Below, piece after piece: positions 18,691 through 28,899 of a stretch of 41,390 nucleotides of DNA. Where the stretch lies: NCBI GenBank assembly GCA_020439995.1, contig JAGROY010000135.1, positions 1 through 41,390 on the forward strand, in the 5' to 3' direction. Within the stretch, counting starts at the first letter, position 1. Each line of letters starts with the position of its first letter. The notes beneath the pieces were generated by a model. That model searched no databases. It was not told the origin of the DNA and saw nothing but the letters and a program-made list of their open reading frames with translations. The DNA comes from Verrucomicrobiia bacterium. GTDB taxonomy: Bacteria > Verrucomicrobiota > Verrucomicrobiia > Verrucomicrobiales > DEV007. The position numbers were made by a program, and so were the translations under genes.

Positions 18691-19012
18691 TCGGCCGCCC
18701 ACCTTTTGCTGCCTGGGAACCGATGTATATCATCAAGTTCTAAGAAAAGCCTCCGTTCTTTCGTCGTGAACATCCCCTACTGATTCAACTTACCGATGTC
18801 ATTCATGATTCCCCATTTTCCTTCGGCACTTCGGGCCGCGGCGGGGAAGTCGGCGGCGGTTGAATCAGGCTGGAGACTTGAGGCGGAAGACGATAGGAAA
18901 GGTGCCATGAGAGACCACACCAAACAAACTACGAGCATTTGCACTTGCCGCTCAGCTTGAGTCAGCACCTACACGGCCACTGCTTCATCTCCACACGAGA
19001 AGCACGCAGTGA
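18691..19012. other. Intergenic stretch without a convincing gene
   Basis: The only open frame of note is a 63-codon one on the minus strand (18777-18968), with a hydrophobic segment MLVVCLVWSLMAPFLSSS. It has no recognised homology or good ribosome site and is probably spurious. No guanidine riboswitch motif was recognised, although a guanidine operon begins just downstream. Confidence 0.5.
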
Positions 19013-19129
19013 TCTCTACCATGGGGACTGATCAAGATCCGTCAGGCATTGGCACGCGACGTGCTCAGTAATGGATTAACGCGAGTGGAACTGGTTCCGT
19101 GCGCGCCCGCCATCGATATGCTGCACTAG
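19013..19129 (+). pseudogene. Possible 3' remnant of an unidentified gene
   Basis: Thirty-eight open codons encode GLIKIRQALARDVLSNG and TRVELVPCAPAIDML. They end with a TAG that touches a clear terminator hairpin. The protein-like composition and terminator placement suggest the tail of a gene whose 5' part has been lost. There is a stop just upstream in frame and no start. The family is not recognised, and the fragment may be fortuitous. Confidence 0.3.
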
Positions 19130-19147
19130 CCCGCCTGTATGCGGGCT
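19128..19147 (+). terminator. Terminator-like hairpin upstream of the guanidine operon
   Basis: AGCCCGC (19128-19134) and GCGGGCT (19141-19147) are exact inverted repeats around a 6-nt loop, followed by TCTTC. It would insulate the operon downstream from any upstream transcript. Confidence 0.6.
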
Positions 19148-19186
19148 TCTTCAGATGTGAGCGGTAATACTTTTCCATCAAAACTT

Positions 19187-19194
19187 ATTATAAT
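19187..19194 (+). promoter_or_regulatory. Candidate -10 element before the nikR-like gene
   Basis: TATAAT lies at 19189-19194 within the palindrome ATTATAAT, only 2 nt before the GTG start. If used, the transcript would be nearly leaderless. No good -35 element is visible at 17-bp spacing, so this is tentative. Confidence 0.3.
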
Positions 19195-19196
19195 TC

Positions 19197-19709
19197 GTGG
19201 ATTCTGAATCTCATCCTGACCTGAAGCGCGCTGAAAAGACGTGCAGAATCAGCGTTTCCCTGCCGCAGTCGGTCTTCAAGCAGCTCGATGGAATGGTGGT
19301 CGAGCAGGGGTTCGAAAGCCGCTCGCAGGCGATCGCGGAAATGATCACCTCGCGTCGGTCGGAGTTGGACAAGGACGTTGGGAATCGGGTGATGGCGGGC
19401 ACGATCACGTTGTTCTACGACATGTCGAAGGGGAACATTCGCAAGGAATTGCTGCAACTGCAGCAGCTTCACATCGACGAAGTGATCACTTCGCTGGATG
19501 TGCTGCTCAAGAATAACCACATCCTCGAAGTGATTGTGGTGCAGGGGCCTGCTGCGAAGCTCACGGAGATCGCCAACCAGTTCATCAGCAGGAAGGGTGT
19601 GCGCACCGGAAAGCTGACGCTGGCATCCCAGATTATGCCGCCGATTCACCCGCTGCCGAATGCGGTTGACGCGATTGAAGAAGACGAAACAGAAGAAGAT
19701 GACGACTGA
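19197..19709 (+). CDS. NikR-like ribbon-helix-helix regulator lacking the nickel site
   Basis: A 170-residue protein. The N-terminal RHH DNA-binding domain ([30 protein letters not shown]) is joined to a NikR-type ACT-like domain ([27 protein letters not shown]). Alignment by eye with E. coli NikR puts Q90, D101, L103 and I109 at the four nickel ligands H76, H87, H89 and C95, so high-affinity Ni binding is not expected. A short acidic tail ([10 protein letters not shown]) is added. The start is a GTG, with no ATG nearby. It overlaps the next gene by 11 nt and heads the guanidine/urea carboxylase operon, so it most likely controls that operon with a different effector. Confidence 0.85.
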   Translation: MDSESHPDLKRAEKTCRISVSLPQSVFKQLDGMVVEQGFESRSQAIAEMITSRRSELDKDVGNRVMAGTITLFYDMSKGNIRKELLQLQQLHIDEVITSLDVLLKNNHILEVIVVQGPAAKLTEIANQFISRKGVRTGKLTLASQIMPPIHPLPNAVDAIEEDETEEDDD

Positions 19710-20439
19710 ATCCCCCGCTCCCATTCTCTACGAGCACACCGTCCGCGGCGGTGGCATGTGGTCGAAGATCATCGGCCGCGGCAAGACCCTGCGCCTGACC
19801 GACATCGAGGGCGGTGCCAATGTATCGATGCTGCTCTATCATTCCCACCAGAAGCTGGAGCGCTACAACATGCCCGACACGCTGAAGGGGCAGCACGTTT
19901 TTTTTCTGACCGCGCCGTTCTGCATCCACTCGGACATGGGGCGGATCTTCTGTTCGATCACGGCGGACACGGCTGGCTGGCACGATACGGTTTGTGGTTG
20001 TTCGAACGCCGAAACCGTGCGCCGGAAATTCGGCGAACGTTCCTACCAGACCGCCCGCAACGACTTCTACCGCAATGGCCGCGACTGCTTTTTGATCGAG
20101 CTCGCGAAGTGGGACATGGGTGAGCGCGATCTCGTTCCGAATCTGAATTTTTTCAGCAAAGTGGTGTCGGATGAATCCGGCAAGCTCACGTTCGACAGCG
20201 ACCATGCGACGCCGGGTGCTTACGTCGATCTTCGTTTTGAAATGGACACGCTCGTGGTGCTGAACACCTGCCCACACCCGCTCGATTCTGCGCCGGAATA
20301 CGCTCCGAAACCAGTGCTCATGCAGGTCACTGCCTCCGCGCCAGTCCCAGCTGATGACGCCAGCCGCCGGTCGCGCCCGGAAAACGCCCGCGCGTTCACC
20401 ACCACAGAACAATTCTACACTTTGTCGCAAACCTCTTAA
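19699..20439 (+). CDS. cgdA: DUF1989 protein, carboxyguanidine deiminase subunit (urea carboxylase-associated protein 1)
   Basis: A 246-residue DUF1989 protein. It carries the conserved HDTVCGCSN metal-site segment, [19 protein letters not shown] before it, NLNFFSKV and the ending [14 protein letters not shown]1989 pairs next to urea-carboxylase-type enzymes have been shown in other bacteria to be carboxyguanidine deiminases (CgdAB), which convert carboxyguanidine to allophanate plus ammonia. Assignment of this copy as CgdA rather than CgdB rests on gene order only. The ATG at 19699 lies inside the end of the regulator gene; an upstream in-frame start would add a basic non-conserved leader. 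The protein is cytoplasmic. Confidence 0.8.
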   Translation: MTTESPAPILYEHTVRGGGMWSKIIGRGKTLRLTDIEGGANVSMLLYHSHQKLERYNMPDTLKGQHVFFLTAPFCIHSDMGRIFCSITADTAGWHDTVCGCSNAETVRRKFGERSYQTARNDFYRNGRDCFLIELAKWDMGERDLVPNLNFFSKVVSDESGKLTFDSDHATPGAYVDLRFEMDTLVVLNTCPHPLDSAPEYAPKPVLMQVTASAPVPADDASRRSRPENARAFTTTEQFYTLSQTS

Positions 20440-20447
20440 GCGAAACA

Positions 20448-21095
20448 ATGCAAAGCAGCTCACTCGATCCAGACAAGGCCAGCTACTCACAAGTGGTCGA
20501 TGCAGGTGACCATTGGATCAAATGCATCCACCGCGGCGCAGTCCTGCGCATCGTCGATCTGGAAGGCAACCAGGCAGCCGACACTTTGTTCTACGATGCA
20601 GCGGATACCGCGAATCGTTACAGCGCATCCGATACCATCCAACGCCAGGCGGCGCTCTATCTTACCACTGGATCGGAATTGGTTTCGACTCGTGGCGATA
20701 CCCTGTTAACGATTGTCGCCGATACCTGCGGCAGGCATGATACGCTGGGCGGCGCCTGCTCGCGCGAGAGCAATACGATGCGTTACGCTCAGGACAAAGA
20801 GTTCATGCACGCGTGCCGCGATAGCTTCATCTGCGGCTGTCACGACTGGGGGCATGGGATGGGAAAGCGCGATGTCACGTGCAACATCAACTTCTTCATG
20901 AATGTGCCAGTCACCCCTGAAGGTAAGCTGACGTTTGAAGATGGCATCTCGGCACCGGGTCGCTACGTCGAGCTGCGTGCCGAACGCGATGTGCTGTGCC
21001 TGATCTCGAATTGCCCGCAACTGAACAATCCCTGCAACGCCTACAACCCGACACCGGTGGAGGTGATCATCTGGAACTCCCCCGACGATGTTTAA
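20448..21095 (+). CDS. cgdB: DUF1989 protein, carboxyguanidine deiminase subunit (urea carboxylase-associated protein 2)
   Basis: A 215-residue paralogue of the preceding protein. It has [33 protein letters not shown] with the conserved His and Cys residues of the DUF1989 metal site, [14 protein letters not shown] and [21 protein letters not shown]. The two DUF1989 proteins are expected to work as a heteromeric deiminase. The gene begins 8 nt after the first copy and overlaps the carboxylase by 8 nt, so all four proteins of the route are co-translated. Confidence 0.82.
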   Translation: MQSSSLDPDKASYSQVVDAGDHWIKCIHRGAVLRIVDLEGNQAADTLFYDAADTANRYSASDTIQRQAALYLTTGSELVSTRGDTLLTIVADTCGRHDTLGGACSRESNTMRYAQDKEFMHACRDSFICGCHDWGHGMGKRDVTCNINFFMNVPVTPEGKLTFEDGISAPGRYVELRAERDVLCLISNCPQLNNPCNAYNPTPVEVIIWNSPDDV

Positions 21096-24000
21096 GAAAA
21101 TCCTGATCGCCAACAGAGGCGAAATCGCGTGTCGCATCGCGCGGACACTGCGCAACCTCGGCGTTTCGCCCGTTGCGATTTACTCGCAGGCGGATCGCGA
21201 TTCGCTCCACGTCGCGGCAGCGGATGAGGCATTCTGCGTGGGGCCGGCACCTGTCAAGGAGAGCTACCTCAACCAGCAAGCAATCCTCGAGATCGCGAAG
21301 AGCACGGGTGCGGAAGCCATTCATCCTGGATACGGATTGCTCAGTGAAAATGCGGAATTCGCCGAAGCCTGTGAGGCGCAAGGCATCCGCTTCATTGGGC
21401 CAACGCCGGAGCAAATGCGTGCGTTCTCGCTGAAGCACACGGCCCGTGAGCTGGCGATGGCTGCTGGAGTGCCGCTGCTGCCAGGCACTGGATTGCTCAA
21501 AGATGCCGAAGAAGCGATCGCCGCAGCGGAAGGGATCGGCTATCCGGTGATCCTCAAGAGCACTGCAGGTGGCGGCGGCATCGGGATGCACATCTGCGCA
21601 TCGCCGGATGAGCTGAAGAATCACTTTGCTGCGGTGCAGCGGCTGTCGGCGTCGAACTTTGGATCCGCCGATGTGTTTCTGGAAAAATATGTCGTCGAAT
21701 CGCGCCATGTCGAAGTGCAGGTCTTTGGTGATGGTCACGGTGAAGTCCTGGTGCTCGGCGAGCGCGATTGCTCCCTACAGCGTCGCAACCAGAAAGTCGT
21801 TGAAGAAACGCCTGCACCGGGGATCACCGATGCCATTCGTGAGCAGCTCGGATCCGCTGCCACGCGCCTGATGAAATCGATCAGTTATCGTTCGGCAGGC
21901 ACGGTTGAATTTCTTTACGATGCGAGTGCGGCTGCGTTTTACTTCCTCGAAGTGAACACGCGCTTGCAAGTCGAGCACGGTGTCACCGAGATGGTCACTG
22001 GTGTCGATCTTGTCGAAATGATGGTGCGCGTCGCCGCTGGAGAATCACCGCGAGCAAGCGCGGATGCGATTACTTTCAATGGACACGCGATCGAGGCGCG
22101 CATCTATGCCGAAGATCCGAATCGCGACTTTCAGCCTTCTGCAGGATTGCTGACGCGTGTGGAATTCCCAGACGATGCACGCGTCGATACCTGGATCGAA
22201 TCCGGCACTGAGGTCAGCCCGTTCTATGACCCGCTCCTGGCCAAAATCATGGTGCACGCGTCCAGCCGAATCGAGGCGCTGGCAAAGTTGCGCGATGCCC
22301 TCGGCAAAACGCGAATTGATGGGATCGAGACGAATGTTCCCTACCTCCTGCAGGTCATCGATGAGCCGAAGTTCGTGGAAGGCAATGTCTCTACGCGCCT
22401 GCTTAACGGCGTCGATTTTAAGTCGGCCACCATCGACATCCTTTCCGGGGGCACCATGACCACGATTCAGGATTACCCGGGTCGTATCGGATACTGGGAG
22501 GTGGGTGTTCCACCCTCGGGTCCGATGGATGCACTGGCCTTTCGTCTGGCGAACAAACTCGTGGGCAATCCCGATACGAGTGCCGGACTGGAGATGACCA
22601 TGACGGGGGCAACGATGAAGTTTCACTCCGCAGCCGCCATTGCGATCACCGGAGCCTCGATGTCGCCACTGCTGGAGGGCAAACCGATCGATACATGGAA
22701 AGCGGTGAAAGTGGAGGCGGGTCAGACGCTGCAATTTGGCAGCGCAACTGGTGGTGGTTGCCGGACGTATCTGGCGATTCGCGGTGGACTTGACGTGCCG
22801 CACTACCTTGACAGTCGCGCTACCTTTGGGCTTGGGCGATTCGGTGGGCACGGTGGGCGCAGTCTCGTGGCCGGGGATGTGCTGCGATTGCACGCTGAAG
22901 TTCCAGCAGGCGATTTCAAGATTCTCGATCAGTCTGTCATTCCTCAGTATCCGCAGACGTGGGACATAGGGGTGCTCTACGGCCCGCACGCTGCGCCTGA
23001 ATTTTTCACCACTGAGTACCTTGAAACCTTCCTCAACACCGCATGGGAAGTCCACTTCAACTCCGCAAGAACCGGGGTGCGATTGATCGGGCCAAAGCCG
23101 GGATGGACTCGCCCCGACGGCGGGGAAGCAGGGCTCCATCCATCGAACATTCACGACAATCCATACGCCGTCGGCACGATCGATTTTACTGGCGACATGC
23201 CAGTGATCCTTGGGCCGGATGGGCCCAGCCTCGGGGGCTTCGTATGTCCGGCTACGGTGGTGTCGTCAGAACTGTGGAAGCTCGGCCAACTGCGTCCGGG
23301 CGATCGTATTCGCTTTTATGTGATGGATGAGGAAGAGGCATCGCAGCGACTCTGTGGACAGGAAACGTGGATTGAAAAGAGCGACTTCTCCCAGCCGTTG
23401 CTCGCACCCGTGCTCCACACTTTTAAGGTTCGGAAGAATTCGCCAGTGCTTTCGGTCGCAGGTAACTCCGACGATGAAACCGGGCTCGTGTGCCGTGCCT
23501 CTGGTGATTCTGCAGTGCTCATAGAATGCGGCCCCCCAAAGCTCGACATCGCGCTGCGCTTCAAAGTCCACCAACTCTACACCCAGCTCGTTTCCAGAAA
23601 GATCCCTGGAGTAATTAACATCACCCCGGGAGTTCGTTCACTTCAACTTCACTACGACAATCGCAGAATTCCGCGCAAGGACATCCTCGAGCTCATTCAT
23701 CAAGTAGATGCCTCGCTGGGCAATCTGGACGAAGCAACGGTGCCATCGCGAATCGTCTATCTGCCACTGTCCTGGGATGATCCGTCGACACGAGAGGCAA
23801 TCGGCAAATACCACGCAACCGTACGGCCCGACGCTCCGTGGTATCCGTGCAATATCGATTTTATCCGCCGCATCAACGGACTCGACAGCATTGAAGACGT
23901 TTACAACACCGTGTTCAACGCCAGCTACGTGGTGCTCGGTCTGGGTGACGTCTATCTCGGTGCGCCCGTGGCCACACCGCTGGATCCGAGACATCGCCTG

Positions 24001-24693
24001 GTAACGACCAAATACAATCCAGCGCGCACCTGGACGCCGGAGAATGCCGTCGGCATCGGTGGTGCTTACCTTTGCATTTACGGCATGGAAGGTCCGGGCG
24101 GTTACCAATTTGTCGGCCGGACATTGCAGATGTGGAACCGTCACCGCGTCACCGAATACTTTGGTGAGGACACGCCGTGGCTGCTCCGCTTCTTTGACCA
24201 GATTCGCTTCTTTCCTGTCAGTGCCGATGAGCTGGCAACTATTCGCGAAGACTTCCCGAAAGGACGTTACCCACTCCAGATTGAGGAGACGGAATTCTCG
24301 CTCAAAAACTACCGCACATTCCTCGATGGCGCGTCTGATGAGATCGAGGCATTCCGGAAGATGCAGCGCAGTGCCTTTGATGCTGAGAGGCAACGCTGGG
24401 AGGAAGCGGGCCAGCAAGTCATTGAGAGTTTCGAAGAAGCCGCGCCGGAGATTCCCGAAGCACCAGAGGGGGCTCTGCCGGTCGAAAGCAATGTGGCTGG
24501 CAGTATCTGGAAGGTGGAAGTTTCCGAAGGTGATACTGTTAGTGAGGGCGATGTGGTGGCCGTCGTTGAGAGTATGAAAATGGAAATGAGCATCGCTTCA
24601 CCACTGTCAGGAGTAGTGGTCAAGGTGGTAGGCGCACCGGGCAATCCAGTGAAACCCGGCCAGCCCATCGCTTACATTCGTCCCGGCGAATAA
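21088..24693 (+). CDS. Biotin-dependent urea/guanidine carboxylase
   Basis: A 1201-residue multidomain enzyme. Residues 1 to about 445 form a biotin carboxylase ([44 protein letters not shown]). From about 448 there is a KipA/AHS2-like domain ([23 protein letters not shown]), and from about 813 a KipI/AHS1-like domain ([14 protein letters not shown]). The conserved carboxyltransferase segment [14 protein letters not shown] then [20 protein letters not shown] follows, and residues 1135-1201 form a biotin carrier domain with ESMKM (K1164). Such enzymes are annotated urea carboxylase. Those with a DUF1989 pair carboxylate guanidine, which is inferred here from context. There is no fused allophanate hydrolase; it is encoded next. 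Confidence 0.93.
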   Translation: MFKKILIANRGEIACRIARTLRNLGVSPVAIYSQADRDSLHVAAADEAFCVGPAPVKESYLNQQAILEIAKSTGAEAIHPGYGLLSENAEFAEACEAQGIRFIGPTPEQMRAFSLKHTARELAMAAGVPLLPGTGLLKDAEEAIAAAEGIGYPVILKSTAGGGGIGMHICASPDELKNHFAAVQRLSASNFGSADVFLEKYVVESRHVEVQVFGDGHGEVLVLGERDCSLQRRNQKVVEETPAPGITDAIREQLGSAATRLMKSISYRSAGTVEFLYDASAAAFYFLEVNTRLQVEHGVTEMVTGVDLVEMMVRVAAGESPRASADAITFNGHAIEARIYAEDPNRDFQPSAGLLTRVEFPDDARVDTWIESGTEVSPFYDPLLAKIMVHASSRIEALAKLRDALGKTRIDGIETNVPYLLQVIDEPKFVEGNVSTRLLNGVDFKSATIDILSGGTMTTIQDYPGRIGYWEVGVPPSGPMDALAFRLANKLVGNPDTSAGLEMTMTGATMKFHSAAAIAITGASMSPLLEGKPIDTWKAVKVEAGQTLQFGSATGGGCRTYLAIRGGLDVPHYLDSRATFGLGRFGGHGGRSLVAGDVLRLHAEVPAGDFKILDQSVIPQYPQTWDIGVLYGPHAAPEFFTTEYLETFLNTAWEVHFNSARTGVRLIGPKPGWTRPDGGEAGLHPSNIHDNPYAVGTIDFTGDMPVILGPDGPSLGGFVCPATVVSSELWKLGQLRPGDRIRFYVMDEEEASQRLCGQETWIEKSDFSQPLLAPVLHTFKVRKNSPVLSVAGNSDDETGLVCRASGDSAVLIECGPPKLDIALRFKVHQLYTQLVSRKIPGVINITPGVRSLQLHYDNRRIPRKDILELIHQVDASLGNLDEATVPSRIVYLPLSWDDPSTREAIGKYHATVRPDAPWYPCNIDFIRRINGLDSIEDVYNTVFNASYVVLGLGDVYLGAPVATPLDPRHRLVTTKYNPARTWTPENAVGIGGAYLCIYGMEGPGGYQFVGRTLQMWNRHRVTEYFGEDTPWLLRFFDQIRFFPVSADELATIREDFPKGRYPLQIEETEFSLKNYRTFLDGASDEIEAFRKMQRSAFDAERQRWEEAGQQVIESFEEAAPEIPEAPEGALPVESNVAGSIWKVEVSEGDTVSEGDVVAVVESMKMEMSIASPLSGVVVKVVGAPGNPVKPGQPIAYIRPGE

Positions 24694-24710
24694 TCCACCG
24701 GATTAGAAGT

Positions 24711-26537
24711 ATGACACTAAGCCTCGATATAGAATCGTTGAAAACCCGCTACGCCGAAGGGGCTCTCACGCCTTCGGACGTGGTTCGTGAGGTGCATGAT
24801 CGAATAGCGGCTGCCGACTCCAAAATCTGGATCGCGCTGGTTCCCCTGGAGCGATCTCTTGAGATCGCGGCCAAACTTGAGAAGACTGGCCCCAATGCAT
24901 CGCAACCCCTGTGGGGTATCCCATTCGCAGTGAAGGACAACATCGACGTTGCTGGCGTTCCTACGACAGCAGGCTGTCCAGATTTTTCGTATACTCCTGG
25001 AGCCTCGGCGCATGTGGTCGATTTGTTAGTCAAATCAGGCGCGATCCCGATTGGCAAAACGAACCTCGATCAGTTCGCCACCGGTCTAGTAGGAACTCGC
25101 TCGCCCTACGGGGTTCCTCGGAATGCGCTGTCGCCCGATCACGTTCCGGGGGGCTCCAGTTCGGGATCTGCGGTGGCGGTTGCAGCAGGGTTGGCCAGCT
25201 TTTCGCTCGGGACGGACACGGCGGGCTCGGGACGGATCCCGGCGGCGTTTAATAATCTTGTCGGACTCAAACCGACGCGCGGATGGTTCAGTGCCAGGGG
25301 TGTCGTCCCCGCGTGCCGGTCACTCGATTGCGTGTCTGTCTTTGGACTCACGGTGAGTGATGTCTCCGCCGTCTCCCAAGTAATCGGCGACTTCGATCCC
25401 GGGGATGCATTTGCGCGGAAGCAGCCTGAAACTTCGTCGCCAGTGAGTCCGACACGTCGGGTCTTTGCCGTTCCAAGGGAAGACCAGCTCGAGTTCTTTG
25501 GTGATCACGAATCGGCGGCTGCTTTTTCCGAGGCAATCGAAAAAATGAAGTCACTGGGCTGGCAGGAGTTGCGGGTGGACTTCTCAGTGTTTGCGGACGC
25601 GGCCAAGCTCCTTTACGAAGGCCCGTGGGTAGCAGAACGCTATGCCGCGATCCGGTCGTTCATCGAGCAATCGCCTGACTCGCTGCATCCGGTGACCCGC
25701 GCCATCATCGAACCAGCGATCCATGCCAGTGCCGTGGCCTGCTTCGAAGCTTCCTATCGTCTGGCGGAGTTGAAGCGCAAATCCGAAGCCATCTGGGCAG
25801 TGGCCGATTGCCTGATCACTCCAACGTCCGGCACCATGTACACCATTGAAGAAGTTGAGAACGAACCAATCAAGCTCAACTCAAACCTGGGCATCTATAC
25901 CAACTTTATGAACCTGCTGGACCTGTGCGCCATTGCCGTGCCCGCAGGAAAAACCAGCAAGGGCTTGCCGTTTGGCATCACCATTGCAGCGCCAGCATTC
26001 GCAGATCAAGCGATCGCCGTGCTCGCGGATGACTTTCACCGGATCGATGGTGAGGCAATGCTGGGCGCAACTCTGACAACGGTGGCATCAACACCACCTC
26101 TGGCGGTTGCGGCACCAGCGATCTGCGAGCTTGCCGTCTGTGGTGCTCACTTGAAGGGCTTGCCTCTGCATCACCAACTGGAGCAGCTGGGGGCCACCTT
26201 CGTAGAGGCAACTCAGACAGCGGCCAGCTATCGGCTTTTCGCTTTGCCCGGCACTCAGCCAGCAAAGCCGGGCATGATTCGCGATGCGAAAGGCAACGGC
26301 GCTGCGATCGAGATCGAAGTCTACGCCCTTAGTGCCGGGGCATTCGGCCGGTTTGTTCATGCGATCCCGGCACCATTGGGTATCACTAAGATCGAACTGG
26401 CAGACGGTCGCTGGATCTCAGGGTTCGCATGCGAAGCGTCAGCAATCACCCCCGATACCGAAGAAGTAACCGCCTGCGGAGGATGGCGCGCCTATCTGAA
26501 CGCTCGCTCTGGAGTGCCTGGGGTGCGTCCCGCTTGA
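24711..26537 (+). CDS. atzF: Allophanate hydrolase (amidase signature family)
   Basis: A 608-residue protein. The amidase-signature triad is complete and spaced as in AtzF: K75 (FAVKDNID), S149 (GGSSSGSA) and S173 (DTAGSGR). The C-terminal 125 residues (LAVCGAHLKGLPLHHQLEQLGA, AIEIEVYALSAGAFGRFV, CGGWRAYLNAR) match the separate C-terminal domain of full-length allophanate hydrolases that completes breakdown to CO2 and ammonia. It lies 17 nt after the carboxylase gene and is the last step of the route. The next gene is convergent. Confidence 0.93.
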   Translation: MTLSLDIESLKTRYAEGALTPSDVVREVHDRIAAADSKIWIALVPLERSLEIAAKLEKTGPNASQPLWGIPFAVKDNIDVAGVPTTAGCPDFSYTPGASAHVVDLLVKSGAIPIGKTNLDQFATGLVGTRSPYGVPRNALSPDHVPGGSSSGSAVAVAAGLASFSLGTDTAGSGRIPAAFNNLVGLKPTRGWFSARGVVPACRSLDCVSVFGLTVSDVSAVSQVIGDFDPGDAFARKQPETSSPVSPTRRVFAVPREDQLEFFGDHESAAAFSEAIEKMKSLGWQELRVDFSVFADAAKLLYEGPWVAERYAAIRSFIEQSPDSLHPVTRAIIEPAIHASAVACFEASYRLAELKRKSEAIWAVADCLITPTSGTMYTIEEVENEPIKLNSNLGIYTNFMNLLDLCAIAVPAGKTSKGLPFGITIAAPAFADQAIAVLADDFHRIDGEAMLGATLTTVASTPPLAVAAPAICELAVCGAHLKGLPLHHQLEQLGATFVEATQTAASYRLFALPGTQPAKPGMIRDAKGNGAAIEIEVYALSAGAFGRFVHAIPAPLGITKIELADGRWISGFACEASAITPDTEEVTACGGWRAYLNARSGVPGVRPA

Positions 26538-26616
26538 CGGCGCTTTTTTGCCGGACAAATATCGCCCGGACAGAAGAAACTCCATCAAGTCTAAGTACTC
26601 CAAGTCCCAGTCGTGC

Positions 26617-27978
26617 TCAAAACATTCGCGCATATTTTTCGATTTCACACTGGCTAACACGTTGATGGTACTGCCGCCATTCTTCGGATTTGTAAGCGAC
26701 GAACTCATCGCGAAGTTCCTGCCCAAGCGTTTCTGTCACGAATGGATCCGCAGCGAACGCAGCCACGGCTTCCTGTAGCGTGGTGGGCAGTTCTTCGATG
26801 CCACGTGCTGCAAATTGCTCTGGCGTGAGTTCGTAGAGATTGTCTTCGGTCGCTGCGCCGGGGTCAATCTTCTCTCGGATTCCCTCAAGTCCGGCGGCCA
26901 GCGCCAACGTTGCAGCAAGGTAAGGATTGCACGCGGCATCGGCATTGCGCGACTCAACGCGACCACCAGCCATGGGAACTCGAAGCGCGTTCGTGCGGTT
27001 GTTCTTTCCAAAACTGTTAAACACTGGCGCCCATGTGTAATAGGACATCAGACCGCGACGCACCAGGCGCTTGTAACTGTTCACAGTGGGTGCAAATGCC
27101 GCGCACAGTGCCCGCCCATGTTTCAGGATGCCTCCCACGAAGTGATAGCCCAGATCGGTTAAACCGAGACCTCGCGGATCATCTGCGACGGGCCGATCGA
27201 AGAGATTCGCTCCGCTAGTCTTATCAAAAAGCGACATGTTAAAGTGCGCACCGGAACCGGTTTTATCGGCGAATGGCTTGGGCATGAACGTTGCCAGCAG
27301 GCCTTCTTCCGCCGCGTACTGTTTCACCATCAAGCGGAAGAAGATGTATCGGTCACACATCGTCAGTGCATCGGCATATTTGAAGTCGAACTCGAATTGA
27401 GAGTTGGCGTCTTCATGGTCGAGCGAATACAAATCCCAGCCGAGGTCGTTGATCGTCGTCGATACCTTATCGAGCCACCGGTAACGATCGAGAAAGCGCT
27501 TCACATCGTAGCAGCTCTTTTCAAGGTTGTCGTCGTCATTGGGGATCACCAGAGAGCCGTCTTCCGCCTGCTTCACGACAAACAACTCGCACTCGATTCC
27601 AAGATTGAATCCGAATCCCATTTCTTCAGCGGCAGCCAGCTGCTTCTTCAGGGCTACACGCGTGTTGATCTCATACGGCTCGCCCTTGAATGCATTGTCT
27701 GCCGGCATCCAGGCGACTTCTCGGTTCCACGGCAGCACGGTAATGCTGTCGAGATCCGGCACAGACGAAATTTCATCATCGTTCGGCCGTTGCCCTAAAC
27801 CATCCAGCGCGTAGCCGGTGTAGAGTTCAGAACCGTGGGCAAAGTGGAGGAAGTGATCGATGGGAACAAACTTCCCTTTCGGCACGCCGTGGATATCGAC
27901 GTAGGCACCAACGCAGTATTTTACCCCCCTGGACTTGAGGTCGTCGCGAATGGAGAGGATTTCGGAATCAGTTTTCAT
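26617..27978 (-). CDS. Type III (GlnT-like) glutamine synthetase family ligase, copy 1
   Basis: A 453-residue GS-family protein. Motifs: [10 protein letters not shown] (ammonium-site Asp region), [11 protein letters not shown] (E-x-E metal ligands), [34 protein letters not shown] (ATP/metal His), [20 protein letters not shown] and [17 protein letters not shown]. The pattern matches the short GlnT/type III group rather than GlnA, and that group includes gamma-glutamylamide-forming enzymes acting on amines. The substrate here is unknown: ammonia released by the neighbouring hydrolases, or an amine. It is the last gene of the Rieske operon, 3 nt after the PuuE-like gene, and is convergent with allophanate hydrolase. 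Confidence 0.85.
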   Translation of the reverse strand: MKTDSEILSIRDDLKSRGVKYCVGAYVDIHGVPKGKFVPIDHFLHFAHGSELYTGYALDGLGQRPNDDEISSVPDLDSITVLPWNREVAWMPADNAFKGEPYEINTRVALKKQLAAAEEMGFGFNLGIECELFVVKQAEDGSLVIPNDDDNLEKSCYDVKRFLDRYRWLDKVSTTINDLGWDLYSLDHEDANSQFEFDFKYADALTMCDRYIFFRLMVKQYAAEEGLLATFMPKPFADKTGSGAHFNMSLFDKTSGANLFDRPVADDPRGLGLTDLGYHFVGGILKHGRALCAAFAPTVNSYKRLVRRGLMSYYTWAPVFNSFGKNNRTNALRVPMAGGRVESRNADAACNPYLAATLALAAGLEGIREKIDPGAATEDNLYELTPEQFAARGIEELPTTLQEAVAAFAADPFVTETLGQELRDEFVAYKSEEWRQYHQRVSQCEIEKYARMF

Positions 27979-27981
27979 AAG

Positions 27982-28899
27982 TTATTCAGCGTCCAGATCG
28001 ATGGTTCGTCGCGCGTTTGGGTTCGCCTTGAACCACGCCGCGATTTCCGAACCGGTTGCCAGCCATGCATCGCCCGTGGAGAGAATATCGGTCAGCAAAC
28101 GCTCGAGCAGTTTCACTCGCGATGGTCGACCGCTCAGCCATGGATGCAGTGTTAGAGTGAAGCAGCAACCGTAGTCGCGCATGGCGATAAACTCGTCCCA
28201 CCAGAGTCGATACACCTTGTCACAATCCTCCGGGATCACGCCCCACTGCGGATCGGCATTGAAAGCAAACTGTTCCCAGTCCTCCAGCATCCACTGCCCC
28301 GGGATCTCGACGATGCCGTTGCCATGAAAGAACGGGACATCGTCCCGCATCATGCTGGCGCTGTATTCAAAGCCGTAGTCCAACAACAGATCTGGCGTCC
28401 ACGGATTGATCTCGAACCACGGTGCCCGGTGTCCCTTTGGCACAATGCCGAATCCTTCGCGGAAGATTTCCAGACTCGCGTCCAGAATTTTCGCTTCCTG
28501 CTCGCGGGTCAGGCCTGCCAGTTTCTCATGCAGATGGCCATGCGCACCAACTTCGAACCCTTTGTCCAGGATCGCCTGTGTCATCCGCGGATGATGCTCG
28601 GCCACGTAGCTGGGGATGAAAAATGTGGCAGGCACACGCAGGTGCTCCAGCAGCCCCAGCAGACGCGGCACGCCTACCTCCGGCCCATACTGACACTGTG
28701 AGAAAGTCGTCAGCCGATCCCGCAGAGCAGGGTGCTCCGCCAGCGCAGTCGTTTCACCGTCGACGTCAAAGCAGAGCATGACAGCACAACGTTTGCCGTC
28801 AGGCCAGGCGAAGCGGGGTTCTGGTTGGTAAGGGGCTGGAGCCACAGTAACACTGACATTAGCAGTCGGCGTGCCATCACTTCTTGAGCACCTCCTCAT
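27982..28899 (-). CDS. Polysaccharide-deacetylase-fold hydrolase, PuuE/cyclic-imidase-like
   Basis: A 305-residue NodB-fold protein with the metal motif CFDVDGET (D45, D47), TTFSQCQYGPEVGVPRLL, ATFFIPSYVAEHHP and EVGAHGHLHEKL (H120, H124), then GHRAPWFEINPWT. No signal peptide is present. This cytoplasmic subgroup includes PuuE allantoinase, cyclic imidases and Helicobacter PgdA-like enzymes, which hydrolyse C-N bonds of cyclic ureides or imides. In this nitrogen-catabolic operon a ring-opening amidohydrolase role is more likely than polysaccharide deacetylation, but this is inference. The start overlaps the upstream stop (TGATG); the first 25 residues are not conserved and the true start could be internal. 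Confidence 0.8.
   Translation of the reverse strand: MRRCSRSDGTPTANVSVTVAPAPYQPEPRFAWPDGKRCAVMLCFDVDGETTALAEHPALRDRLTTFSQCQYGPEVGVPRLLGLLEHLRVPATFFIPSYVAEHHPRMTQAILDKGFEVGAHGHLHEKLAGLTREQEAKILDASLEIFREGFGIVPKGHRAPWFEINPWTPDLLLDYGFEYSASMMRDDVPFFHGNGIVEIPGQWMLEDWEQFAFNADPQWGVIPEDCDKVYRLWWDEFIAMRDYGCCFTLTLHPWLSGRPSRVKLLERLLTDILSTGDAWLATGSEIAAWFKANPNARRTIDLDAE

Noticed and set aside
18777..18968. 63-residue minus-strand open frame with a hydrophobic start
   Set aside because: No homology, no ribosome-binding site, and it lies in a degraded intergenic stretch.
18690..19197. Guanidine riboswitch (ykkC types I-III) ahead of the guanidine operon
   Set aside because: I read the region for the conserved ykkC-type and mini-ykkC ACGR hairpin features and found none I could support. 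A covariance-model search would be needed to exclude it.
26538..26616. Terminator between allophanate hydrolase and the convergent GS-III gene
   Set aside because: Only a 4-bp CGGC/GCCG stem around a T run is visible, which is too weak to call.
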